Source: Myxococcus llanfairpwllgwyngyllgogerychwyrndrobwllllantysiliogogogochensis
Lineage (GTDB): Bacteria > Myxococcota > Myxococcia > Myxococcales > Myxococcaceae
Length of the DNA stretch: 64,000 bases
Direction: 5' to 3'
NCBI RefSeq assembly: GCF_006636215.1
Contig: NZ_VIFM01000029.1
Location: 1 to 64,000 of the forward strand
Below, one piece after another: positions 35,611 through 42,956 of this stretch (its first letter is position 1; each line of letters starts with the position of its first letter). The notes under the pieces were generated by a model. That model ran no database searches. It was not told the DNA's origin and saw only the letters and a list, made by a program, of their open reading frames with translations. The position numbers were made by a program, and so were the translations under genes.

Positions 35611-36822
35611 ATGTTGATTGATATTTACTCGAAGAGGAGCATCGAAGAGAGAAGCCTCGAACATGTCATTCCCAACTTTCTAGGTGGCAGATTGACGTCC
35701 GATTGCATCGTTGACGGTGCAGTGAATCGGCATTTCAGTGCAATGGAGGCAGTGCTGGCTGAGGAGCTTCGCTTCTTCACGGCATCACTGGATGCTCGCT
35801 CGCATAGACGGCCAGGTGACCACCCACCCTCGCTTGAGGTGCAGAGTGTGGATGGAGAGAAGCTGGTAATTGAATCGGGGCGCGGCATTCGGTTGGTCCC
35901 CGGGCCTCTCAATGTCGAGATTGTTGGGCGAAAGGTGACAATAACTGGAGCTCCACCAGATGAGCAGGTGGTTCGTAAGGCACTGGAGCGAAAGCTTGCG
36001 AAGGCAGGCATCAGTTTCGATATTGAGAAGGCCATGGAGACGATCCGGCCTCAGATTGTTCCTCGACTGCGGCCGGCTCCAGCGATTCGTTCGAGCTTCA
36101 ACATTTGGCATGATGTGCCCTATAGGGTTGCCGCGAAAATCGCCTTCAATCTGCTTGGGGCGAATGAGCCTCAACTTGTTCTGGGTGATGAATTTGATTC
36201 AATAAGGCAATTCATTCTGAATGGAGCCCAGCCGACTGTTCATCCCGTGGAAGTGTGTTCGTTGGATTTAAGAGGGAGTGAGACCAATCCCATTGGCGAG
36301 TTGGATCATTTGGCAATGGTCTGCGGCGACGCAAGTACGAGGGAAGTAATCGGTGTCGTGACATACTTCGGGGTTCTTTCGTTCCTTATTAAGCTTGCAG
36401 ATTGCAGTCTGAATGGCGACTTCTGCTACAGCTATCGTGTCGACCAGTTCGGTCGCCGTGATCGTGTGAACGGGGAGAGTGAAGCCCGCCTTCGAGTTCC
36501 TCGCTTTGGAGAGTGCTCTCGACTCAGTTTTGAAGAGGGGTGCGACTTGGCTATTGCGCAGGTAAAGAGCCTGTTCGTCGACGTGCATCGGCTTCAATTG
36601 GACGGTTGGTTCGGTTCGGTTACCGAGCGTCATTGGGCGAAAGCACTATCCGGCGCCCCTGGGAAAGAGCTGTCTGACGAAGATTTGCAGCGCATCATTG
36701 CACTCTACGTTGAGGAAATTACGACGGGACTGATGCCGCGTATTGAAGCGGCGTCTCGACGAAGAAGAGAAGAGGCAGAAGTGGAGTTCTTCGAGATGCT
36801 CAAAAAGAGAGATGAGACATAG
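35611..36822 (+). CDS. moron: HNH-endonuclease-like protein with degenerate zinc ligands
   Basis: 403-residue protein. The N-terminal SLEHVIPNFLGGRLTSDC resembles the beta-alpha-metal core of HNH nucleases (the EHVIP-LGG signature), but the flanking CxxC pairs normal for that family are missing apart from one Cys. The rest (LNVEIVGRKVTITG..., a Cys-containing central region and an Arg/Glu-rich tail) is not recognised. Codon use is far more A/T rich than in the portal and protease genes on either side, so it was acquired. It sits just before repeat copy G. Homing or defence are possible roles. Confidence 0.6.
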   Translation: MLIDIYSKRSIEERSLEHVIPNFLGGRLTSDCIVDGAVNRHFSAMEAVLAEELRFFTASLDARSHRRPGDHPPSLEVQSVDGEKLVIESGRGIRLVPGPLNVEIVGRKVTITGAPPDEQVVRKALERKLAKAGISFDIEKAMETIRPQIVPRLRPAPAIRSSFNIWHDVPYRVAAKIAFNLLGANEPQLVLGDEFDSIRQFILNGAQPTVHPVEVCSLDLRGSETNPIGELDHLAMVCGDASTREVIGVVTYFGVLSFLIKLADCSLNGDFCYSYRVDQFGRRDRVNGESEARLRVPRFGECSRLSFEEGCDLAIAQVKSLFVDVHRLQLDGWFGSVTERHWAKALSGAPGKELSDEDLQRIIALYVEEITTGLMPRIEAASRRRREEAEVEFFEMLKKRDET

Positions 36823-36888
36823 CTTGCTGCGTGGACGGAGCGTCGTGTGCATGTCGAGGTTGCCTGTGGGGAACGTGTAGCCCTTGGG

Positions 36889-36915
36889 CCACTTGCGAAA
36901 AGCGTCCCCATAAAG
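36889..36915 (+). promoter_or_regulatory. start-associated repeat, copy G
   Basis: CCACTTGCGAAAAGCGTCCC then CATAAAG, followed by AGAGGTGA and the ATG of the prohead protease. It differs from the others only in the 5' half. Confidence 0.85.
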
Positions 36916-36923
36916 AGAGGTGA

Positions 36924-37586
36924 ATGCCCTGCCCTCTCTCCAGAGCCCGCCTCTTCACCGTCCAGAAGGACGCCGCTGCGCCCATCGACGGTGCGCCGAG
37001 GCTCCACACCTTCCGCGCCAACGACGGCGACTTCGACCGCTACAACGACCGTCTGAGCGTCCAGGGCTGGATGCTGGACGCCTTCAACGTCAATCCCGTC
37101 GTCCTCTACAACCATGACGACGGTTCCGGTGGCTTCTTCGGTACGGGCCGCAAGGACGTGTTGCCCATCGGCAAGGGACGCGCCTACGTGCAGGGCGATG
37201 CCCTCCTGGTGGACATCGAGTTCGATCAGGAAGACGACTTCGCTCGGAAGGTAGAGAGCAAAGTTGCGCGCGGCATCCTGAATGCCGTGTCGGTACGCTA
37301 CCTCATGCACCGCTACCACGAGAACGAGCGCGGCGGTTTCGACTGCGAGCAGCAAGAGCTTCTCGAAATCTCCGTCGTCACGATTCCGGGCAACCAGCGC
37401 GCGGTGAGGGTGAAGGAGCTGGCCGACGAGCGCGCCGCCTTCATCCAGGACGTGGCGAAGGCCGTGGTCGCCATTCTCGATGAACGCGAGCGGAGCAAGG
37501 CCGCGCCCTCTCCAGCCCCCGACGTCAACGCCCTGGCCAAGCACACGGCCGAGGCCCTCTTGCAGCATTTCAAGGAGATGCGATGA
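36924..37586 (+). CDS. HK97-family prohead maturation protease
   Basis: 220-residue serine protease that processes the capsid scaffold. The catalytic His is in VVLYNHDDGS (about 63) and the Ser in ILNAVSVRYL (about 123). The segment LEISVVTIPGNQRA is the usual third motif. The C-terminal Ala-rich helix may act as a scaffold link. It overlaps the capsid gene by 4 bp (ATGA). Confidence 0.9.
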   Translation: MPCPLSRARLFTVQKDAAAPIDGAPRLHTFRANDGDFDRYNDRLSVQGWMLDAFNVNPVVLYNHDDGSGGFFGTGRKDVLPIGKGRAYVQGDALLVDIEFDQEDDFARKVESKVARGILNAVSVRYLMHRYHENERGGFDCEQQELLEISVVTIPGNQRAVRVKELADERAAFIQDVAKAVVAILDERERSKAAPSPAPDVNALAKHTAEALLQHFKEMR

Positions 37587-38686
37587 CCCCCGAGCAGATG
37601 CAGGAAGTGGCGAAGTCCCTGGGCCCTCTCGTGGCCGCGCAGCTGATGGAGCAGGCCAAGGGCCAGCGTGAAGGGCTGGCGGGCCTCATGGGCTCGAAGT
37701 CCAAGCCCGAGGACAACCAGGTCCCCGGCATCCTGAAGAGTCTGAACGGCTTCGGCGCGTACCTGAAGGCCGTCGTCAACGCGGGCCGCAACCCGACGCG
37801 CGAGGCGGTGCTGGAGCAGGCCAAGCGCTTCGGTGGCGCGGACGTCCAGAAGGCGGTGCAGGAGAGCGTCTTCAGCTCGGCGGGCGTGCTGGTGCCGGTG
37901 CAGGAAGCGGGGGAGATGATTGAGTTCCTCCGTCCTGACTCCGTCGTCCTGGCGCTGGGCGCTCGCACCGTGCCTTTCAAGGGCGAGCTCCACTTCGGCA
38001 AGAAGACCGGGAGCGTCACCTTCAAATGGATTGGCGAGGGCGAGAAGGTGGAGAAGTCGCAGCCCTCGCACGGGAAGGTGGTGCTCAAGGCCCACAAGGC
38101 GATGATTCTGGCCGACATCTCCAACGACCTCCTGCGCAACCCGGCGGTGGGTGACGCGGGAGTGGCCGAGGACTTCCGCGAGGCGACGGCGGATGGCATG
38201 GACGAGGCGGCTCTCAACGGGGACGGCCAGGGCCCCAACCCCAAGGGTGTCCTCGCGCAGATGGACTCCTCGCACTCGAAGGCCCGGAGCGGAACGAGCG
38301 CGGACCACTACCTCGCGGACGTGGACGGCATGGTGGAGGACGTGCTCAAGGCGAACATCAAGCTGCGGCGTCCGGGCTTCCTGCTGCACCCGACACGGGA
38401 GACGGCACTGCTGGGACTGAAGGACGGCGGCACCTGGATTTTCCGGGACGAGATGCTGAACCGGGGCACGCTGCGAGGCTTCCCCTACAAGGCCTCCACG
38501 CGGATTGCGCCGAGCCGAATCCTCTTCGGCACGTGGGACCAGCTGCTCTACGGCGTGGACACGGAGCTGGTGCTGTCCGAGCACGACGTCCGCGCCGAGT
38601 ACGACGAGACGACGCTCCGGGGCATCTGCCGAGGGGACTTCAAACTGCGGCACGACAAGGCGTTCTCGGAGCGCAAGGGCTACTGA
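37583..38686 (+). CDS. HK97-fold major capsid protein
   Basis: 367-residue coat protein. A helical N-terminal part (about 1-100, rich in Gln, Glu and Lys) is the likely delta/scaffold domain removed by the protease. The shell domain follows: SAGVLVPVQEAGEMIEFLRP, a spine helix and E-loop region, the typical ADISNDLLRNP and AALNGDGQGPNPKGVLAQ, then the A-domain (WDQLLYGVDTELVLSEHDV) and a C-terminal strand. It is coupled to the protease, as in most HK97-like phages. Confidence 0.92.
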   Translation: MTPEQMQEVAKSLGPLVAAQLMEQAKGQREGLAGLMGSKSKPEDNQVPGILKSLNGFGAYLKAVVNAGRNPTREAVLEQAKRFGGADVQKAVQESVFSSAGVLVPVQEAGEMIEFLRPDSVVLALGARTVPFKGELHFGKKTGSVTFKWIGEGEKVEKSQPSHGKVVLKAHKAMILADISNDLLRNPAVGDAGVAEDFREATADGMDEAALNGDGQGPNPKGVLAQMDSSHSKARSGTSADHYLADVDGMVEDVLKANIKLRRPGFLLHPTRETALLGLKDGGTWIFRDEMLNRGTLRGFPYKASTRIAPSRILFGTWDQLLYGVDTELVLSEHDVRAEYDETTLRGICRGDFKLRHDKAFSERKGY

Positions 38687-38713
38687 GCCCGCGGAATCAC
38701 CAGGAGACACGAC

Positions 38714-39157
38714 ATGCACGCAATTACGCAGGACTTCCAAGTCTTCTACAAGGCCGTCGGGGTGGCAGGTGGCGCGCTCACGGCCGGCGGGACGGGTGAC
38801 GCCGCCGAGGTGACGAGCGGTGCCGTGGACCGCAACGGGTTCGACTCCGCGCAACTCCTCTTCACGGGGAGCACCAACTGTGCGGCCGGCCAGACGCTCA
38901 AGGCCACGGTGAAGCTGGCCGAGTCCGAGGACGGGGTGACGTTCGGCGCGGACGAGACGCTGGCCAATGCCGTAACGGTGGTGGCCGGTGGCGCTGCGAC
39001 TCAACCCTTCTGCCTCCGGGTGGACTTGCGCGTCGCCAACCGCAAGCGCTTCCTCCGTATGAGGGTGACGCCCGACCTGTCGGCGGCGAACACGGACACC
39101 GCGCAATGGGGCGCGGCCCTTGTTCTCGGCGGCGCCGACGAATTCCCTGTGCGGTGA
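38714..39157 (+). CDS. probable head decoration / structural protein
   Basis: 147-residue beta-rich protein right after the capsid gene, with a clear GGAGACACG site before the ATG. It is Gly/Ala/Thr rich with no catalytic motifs and contains RKRFLRMRVTPDL. Position and composition suit a capsid decoration or minor structural protein, but no family is recognised. Confidence 0.55.
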   Translation: MHAITQDFQVFYKAVGVAGGALTAGGTGDAAEVTSGAVDRNGFDSAQLLFTGSTNCAAGQTLKATVKLAESEDGVTFGADETLANAVTVVAGGAATQPFCLRVDLRVANRKRFLRMRVTPDLSAANTDTAQWGAALVLGGADEFPVR

Positions 39158-39160
39158 GCC

Positions 39161-39826
39161 ATGCCTTCAGCTGCGGACCTCTGTCTTGCCTCCACTGTCG
39201 CGGATGACTTGGGCATCCCCGTGTCTCCGCGCGTGGAAGTGCTCGTCACGGCGGCAAGCCGCGCCGTGGCGGGCTACTGCGGCCGAGTCTTCGAGCGTGG
39301 CCTGGGCCTCGTGGAGTATCCAACTGGTTACGGGCGCCCCCTGCTTCTTCTGGAGCGCCCTCCCGTCCTGGCAGTCTCCGGCGTCTGGGAGGGTGGCAGC
39401 CAGGTCCCCGCCGAGGAGTACGAGCTTGCGGGCGGATTGGCCGAGTCCGGCATGTTGAGGCGACGGCGCGGCGTGTGGCAGGCCACGGTGCGCGCGGGCA
39501 GTGGGGTAACGGGGATGCTCGGGGACTTCCATGGGGACGGTGGCGAGGATGGACTCCGCGTCGTCTACGACGGGGGCTACGTTACTCCAGGACAGCGCGC
39601 GCTCGATGGTTCCCTGGCGGTGACACTTCCAGAGGACGTGCAGGAAGCAGCGGTCCTCACGGCGGTTCAGCTCTACCGCTCGCGAGGTGTCGACGCCATG
39701 GTGGCCAGTGAGTCCATTGGCGACTGGAGCGTCAGCTACTTCGCGGCGAAGGCCGAGGGCAAGAGTCCCATTCCGGGTGCAGCGCAAGCCCTCCTCGCCC
39801 ACTACGCTCTTCATCGGGTGAGCTGA
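39161..39826 (+). CDS. head-tail connector (gp6-like adaptor)
   Basis: 221-residue protein of the connector/adaptor class that docks on the portal. Features: N-terminal helices LCLASTVADDLGI and RVEVLVTAASRAVAGYCGR, a beta hairpin (LERPPVLAVSGVW, ...YELAGGL), then the signature LRVVYDGGYVT and a helical C-terminus with VQEAAVLTAVQLYR. It overlaps the next gene by one base. Confidence 0.82.
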   Translation: MPSAADLCLASTVADDLGIPVSPRVEVLVTAASRAVAGYCGRVFERGLGLVEYPTGYGRPLLLLERPPVLAVSGVWEGGSQVPAEEYELAGGLAESGMLRRRRGVWQATVRAGSGVTGMLGDFHGDGGEDGLRVVYDGGYVTPGQRALDGSLAVTLPEDVQEAAVLTAVQLYRSRGVDAMVASESIGDWSVSYFAAKAEGKSPIPGAAQALLAHYALHRVS

Positions 39827-40149
39827 TGGCGTCGCCTTCGGACAGGTTCCGTCAGATCATCTCGTACGCTCTGGTGACGGGACGGGATGCCCACGGCAAG
39901 CCCACGCTGGGGGCCGTGACATCGGCGCGTGCGCGCGTCCAGCCGAGCAGAAGACTCATCCGCGACGCGGGAGGAAACGAGCACCTTGCCTCACACGTCA
40001 TCTACACGGACGCGCCGTTGACGCTGCTGCACCGCCTCTGGTTGCCAGGAGAGGACACGTCCGATTTCAACCGGGCTCGGCGGCCGGTGGCAGTGGACGA
40101 ACTGGTGGACGGCGCGGGCATGGTGCGCTTCCGGAAGGTGTGGCTGTGA
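39826..40149 (+). CDS. head-closure / stopper protein
   Basis: 107-residue small beta-barrel-like protein with the typical position and size of a siphovirus head-completion protein. It begins MASPSDRFRQIISYAL and ends with LVDGAGMVRFRKVWL. It is coupled to neighbours on both sides by overlapping start and stop codons (TGATG and GTGA). Confidence 0.65.
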   Translation: MASPSDRFRQIISYALVTGRDAHGKPTLGAVTSARARVQPSRRLIRDAGGNEHLASHVIYTDAPLTLLHRLWLPGEDTSDFNRARRPVAVDELVDGAGMVRFRKVWL

Positions 40150-40580
40150 GTCGCGACCTTGCTGCGGAGCTGGCGACAGTGCTGGAAGCGACAGGGCTCG
40201 GCTTGGTCCGGCCTCCAGCTTCGGGCGCTAACCTCTTCACGGCCCCCATGCCCGAGGTGGATGGCGGTGTGCCGGATAAAGCCATGGCGCTGGTGGTGAC
40301 AGGTGGCTCTGGACCTCTGCCGTACCTGGGGCTGGGACGTGCGGCGTACCTGTCCCCTGGCTGTCAGGTGCGCATCCGCTCGGCGCGGGAGGACTTCGAG
40401 GGCGGGCAATCTCTCGCGCACGCGGTCTTCGCAGCGCTTAACCAGACGCCCGATGTGTCGAGCGTCACCGTGCGCGCCGAGGAGAGCGCCCCGGTGTACC
40501 TGGGGACGGATGGAGCGGACCGACACCAATGGATCCTTAATCTTGAGCTTGGATACCTATACGCCGCTCCCCGCACTTAA
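40146..40580 (+). CDS. tail terminator / tail-completion protein
   Basis: 144-residue protein starting at a GTG that overlaps the stopper stop by 4 bp; a GTG 6 bp earlier is also possible. The fold signature is a helix (LAAELATVLEATGLG) followed by strands (LSPGCQVRIRSAREDF) and a helix (LAHAVFAALNQTP), as in phage tail-terminator proteins. It is the last gene of the unit from repeat copy G and abuts the antisense AlbA_2 gene. Confidence 0.65.
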   Translation: MSRDLAAELATVLEATGLGLVRPPASGANLFTAPMPEVDGGVPDKAMALVVTGGSGPLPYLGLGRAAYLSPGCQVRIRSAREDFEGGQSLAHAVFAALNQTPDVSSVTVRAEESAPVYLGTDGADRHQWILNLELGYLYAAPRT

Positions 40581-40604
40581 GGACAGCGTCGGGGCTGAGT
40601 TGTT

Positions 40605-41378
40605 CTAGTCGAAGATGTCGGTCGAGCCGTCGTCATTGATGATGAATTTCGTTGTTGTGATTTTCCATGTTCCGTCCGTGTTCTTCCAGATATATTTGAT
40701 TGTGTCGATTGGAAGGGTGAATGTGAGTGCGGGGGAGTTTCCTTTTTCCCATTCAACGGTAAAGGTGTTGGCGAGATGGTTGACGGTTGCGAGTTTGACG
40801 CGGCGAATGACGGTCCCGCAGACTATCTTCAGGGCGCTGCGCTCCATCGCTGGTATTGATTCGAGCATGATTGCACGTCGCCGCACCTCTGGAAGCATGA
40901 ACATGGGCAGTTGGTCCGGTCGAATGAAGTTAGTGTCGACTCCTGAGCGCACTGGGAAAACGTACGAGTCGCCGCCGAATCCGTCGATTTTGTCTGCTCG
41001 CGTCTTCACTCCGACTGGCTGGCCAGGGAATGCCCAGATGTTGATTGCTATGATGTGGCCATTGTTGAGCGGTATCGATTTGGAATCGATAAATGGAGCT
41101 GGGAAGCATCGGTTTATGACTGTTTCGCTGTAGGCTTTTATTGTTGTGGCGGCGTCAAATTCGGATAGCGGCCTGTAGGCTGCGAGTGTTCCTGTTGCTT
41201 GGTCTTCTACTGCTCCAATTAAGAGCGTTCCTCCCATGCTGTTGGCGAAGGCTGCCATATCCTTCGCCATTTCGAATCGCTTCGAAGTGTCCATTACGGC
41301 CTTCATGTCTAAGGAGTAGTGCTCCCTGGTCGCGCCAATGGGAGGGAGGTCGGTCGCTGTCAATATTGGCTTGAACAT
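40605..41378 (-). CDS. moron: AlbA_2 (Schlafen-type) domain protein
   Basis: 257-residue protein read against the late genes, with distinctly A/T-rich codons. The N-terminal half has the AlbA_2/Schlafen putative DNA-binding signature: EMAKDMAAFANSMGGTLLIG then AVED. The middle has IIAINIWAFPG and YVFPVRSGVDTNFIRP, usual for these proteins. The C-terminal half (about 150-257) is not recognised. AlbA_2 proteins occur in some defence or regulatory loci. Here it lies between two late units as a separately transcribed moron, so a lysogen-expressed role such as exclusion of other phages is a reasonable guess. Confidence 0.75.
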   Translation of the reverse strand: MFKPILTATDLPPIGATREHYSLDMKAVMDTSKRFEMAKDMAAFANSMGGTLLIGAVEDQATGTLAAYRPLSEFDAATTIKAYSETVINRCFPAPFIDSKSIPLNNGHIIAINIWAFPGQPVGVKTRADKIDGFGGDSYVFPVRSGVDTNFIRPDQLPMFMLPEVRRRAIMLESIPAMERSALKIVCGTVIRRVKLATVNHLANTFTVEWEKGNSPALTFTLPIDTIKYIWKNTDGTWKITTTKFIINDDGSTDIFD

Positions 41379-41450
41379 GGGGCGGTCATTCAGCAGAAGG
41401 CGCGTCGCGGACGGTTATCGGTCTTGGGTGAATTTCATTCGGGATGCGGG

Positions 41451-41477
41451 CCAGTCGCAGAAAGTGTCCCCATAAAT
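41451..41477 (+). promoter_or_regulatory. start-associated repeat, copy H
   Basis: CCAGTCGCAGAAAGTGTCCC then CATAAAT, followed by the ATG of the gp10-like gene 8 nt later. Confidence 0.85.
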
Positions 41478-41485
41478 GTAGTGTG

Positions 41486-41899
41486 ATGCCTGTCCGAGTC
41501 AAAGTCGATGTCGTGAAGCTGGAGCGCCTGCGCCGCTCTCCTGCCGAGGTGCTGCGCGCGCTGGACGTGCCGTGTCGGGACATCGCGCGGCTCGCCCTCG
41601 ACTACTCCCTGTTCCTGGTGCCGGTGGGCAAGGACGGGGCGGACGGCCACCTGCGCGACACGGCCTTCCTTGACGGTCCTCGCTACAACCTAGGGCCTCC
41701 CCTCTCCACCACGTGGACAGCGGGCTACTCGCACCCGTCCGCCGGCCCCATTCATGAGGGCTGGCACTGGGGCGCGCCCATCTTCAACCCGCCGTCCCAC
41801 TTCCTCCGGAAGTCCTTCCGACGTGCCCGAGGAAGCGCACGTCGCCGCGTCGCCGCCGTCCTCCAGGACTTCCTCGCTCGCCGCTTCCCCTCTCACTGA
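41486..41899 (+). CDS. HK97 gp10-like neck / tail-completion protein
   Basis: 137-residue protein. It has a basic N-terminal helix (LERLRRSPAEVLRALDV), a DTAFLDGP segment, a GYSHPSAGPIHEGWHWG loop and a basic C-terminal helix (PSHFLRKSFRRARGSARRR), characteristic of gp10-family proteins that join head and tail. It opens the tail unit right after repeat copy H. The preferred ATG is the only one in register with the repeat. Confidence 0.75.
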   Translation: MPVRVKVDVVKLERLRRSPAEVLRALDVPCRDIARLALDYSLFLVPVGKDGADGHLRDTAFLDGPRYNLGPPLSTTWTAGYSHPSAGPIHEGWHWGAPIFNPPSHFLRKSFRRARGSARRRVAAVLQDFLARRFPSH

Positions 41900-41912
41900 A
41901 GGAGACACACCC

Positions 41913-42338
41913 ATGGCCCAGCCCCGAGAGGCTTTCTTTGACAAGCTCTACATCCGCGCCACGGAGACAGCGCCCACTGAGGTTGACGCGCTGGACGGCG
42001 TCACCGAGGCGCCCGTCAACCGCGCCAAGGACACCGTCGACACCAACTACTTCGGGGGCGACGGATACAAGCGCAGCAAGGGCACCCTCAAGTCCTTCAC
42101 CATCCCTCTGTCTGGCCACGTCCTCCAGGGCAGCGCGCCTCAGAAGGTGTTGCGCGATGCCTTCGAGTCAGACGCCACGGTGTTCTTCACCATCATCGAG
42201 GACGAGACGGCACCCGTGGGAAGCCAGGGCTACCGCTACCCTGTGACGGTGACGTCCTACGAGGAAGGACGCACCTCCACGGACGTCGTCACCTTCTCAG
42301 TCACTCTCAACGGCCAGGGCGCTCCTGTTGCCGTGTAG
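41913..42338 (+). CDS. major tail tube protein
   Basis: 141-residue protein preceded by GAAGGAGACAC. Features: DKLYIRATETAPTEVDALDG, YFGGDGYKRSKGTLKSFTIP and a C-terminal YRYPVTVTSYEEGRTSTDVV then TFSVTLNGQG, matching the beta-sandwich tail tube proteins of siphoviruses. The position just before the tail assembly chaperones and tape measure supports this. Confidence 0.85.
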   Translation: MAQPREAFFDKLYIRATETAPTEVDALDGVTEAPVNRAKDTVDTNYFGGDGYKRSKGTLKSFTIPLSGHVLQGSAPQKVLRDAFESDATVFFTIIEDETAPVGSQGYRYPVTVTSYEEGRTSTDVVTFSVTLNGQGAPVAV

Positions 42339-42372
42339 CTGGCCACTGCCTTCCACCTTCGAGGAGATACCC

Positions 42373-42756
42373 ATGTCCGCACCCGCCATGCACCGCAAGC
42401 CCCTGGGCACCCGCCGAGCCCTCCACAAGCGCGTCGCTCTCGACGGCGCCGACTACGACATTTGCCGCCCCACGCTGGGCGAGAAGATGGACGTGCTGTC
42501 CGCGTCGCGCGACGCCAAGGAGATGGGCGACAACCGCCATCCCGTGGACGAGGCGGCGGGGATGATGATGATGGCTCGCATTGCCGTCGCCTGCCTGTAC
42601 TTCCCGGGCACCGCGACGCGCGTCTTCACCGAGGCCGACGTGGCGGCGGTGAAGAACGAGCCCTGGCTGGAGGAAGTGCAAGGCGAGCTGGCCTCGGCCT
42701 TCGCGGGCCCGACGCTGGAGAGCGCGAAGGGAAACTCCGAGACCACCCCGAGCTGA
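42373..42756 (+). CDS. tail assembly chaperone, short form (lambda gpG analogue)
   Basis: 127-residue product of the unshifted frame. An N-terminal domain (RVALDGADYDICRPTLGEKM) precedes helices. The frame contains the canonical slippery heptamer G_GGA_AAC at 42729-42735, seven codons before its stop. In siphoviruses this form and a -1-frame fusion are both needed for tail assembly around the tape measure. Confidence 0.85.
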   Translation: MSAPAMHRKPLGTRRALHKRVALDGADYDICRPTLGEKMDVLSASRDAKEMGDNRHPVDEAAGMMMMARIAVACLYFPGTATRVFTEADVAAVKNEPWLEEVQGELASAFAGPTLESAKGNSETTPS

Positions 42757-42953
42757 AGGCCCTGCATGGGGTGGTGAAGCTGACGGGCCAGTCTCCGGAC
42801 GAGGTGCGTGGGTGGGCCTGGGACGACGTCGTCCACCTGCTCGCCTTCTGTGAGCTGGAGGCCGACGAGCTGCGCACGGGGCGTCCCCAGGCGGGGCCCG
42901 GGAGCGGCGGCCACACAGTGACGACGGTTTTCCGGAAGCGTCCGAAGAGGTGA
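42373..42953 (+). CDS. tail assembly chaperone, -1 frameshift fusion (lambda gpGT analogue)
   Basis: Predicted 193-residue fusion: codons through AAC at 42733-42735, then a one-base step back to continue from 42735 as LRDHPELKALHG... to the stop at 42951-42953. The downstream frame (VRGWAWDDVVHLLAFCELEADE) looks like the helical T part and lacks its own start. The heptamer GGGAAAC is the same class as lambda GGGAAAG. The fused frame ends three bases before the tape measure ATG. Confidence 0.82.
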
Positions 42954-42956
42954 GGC

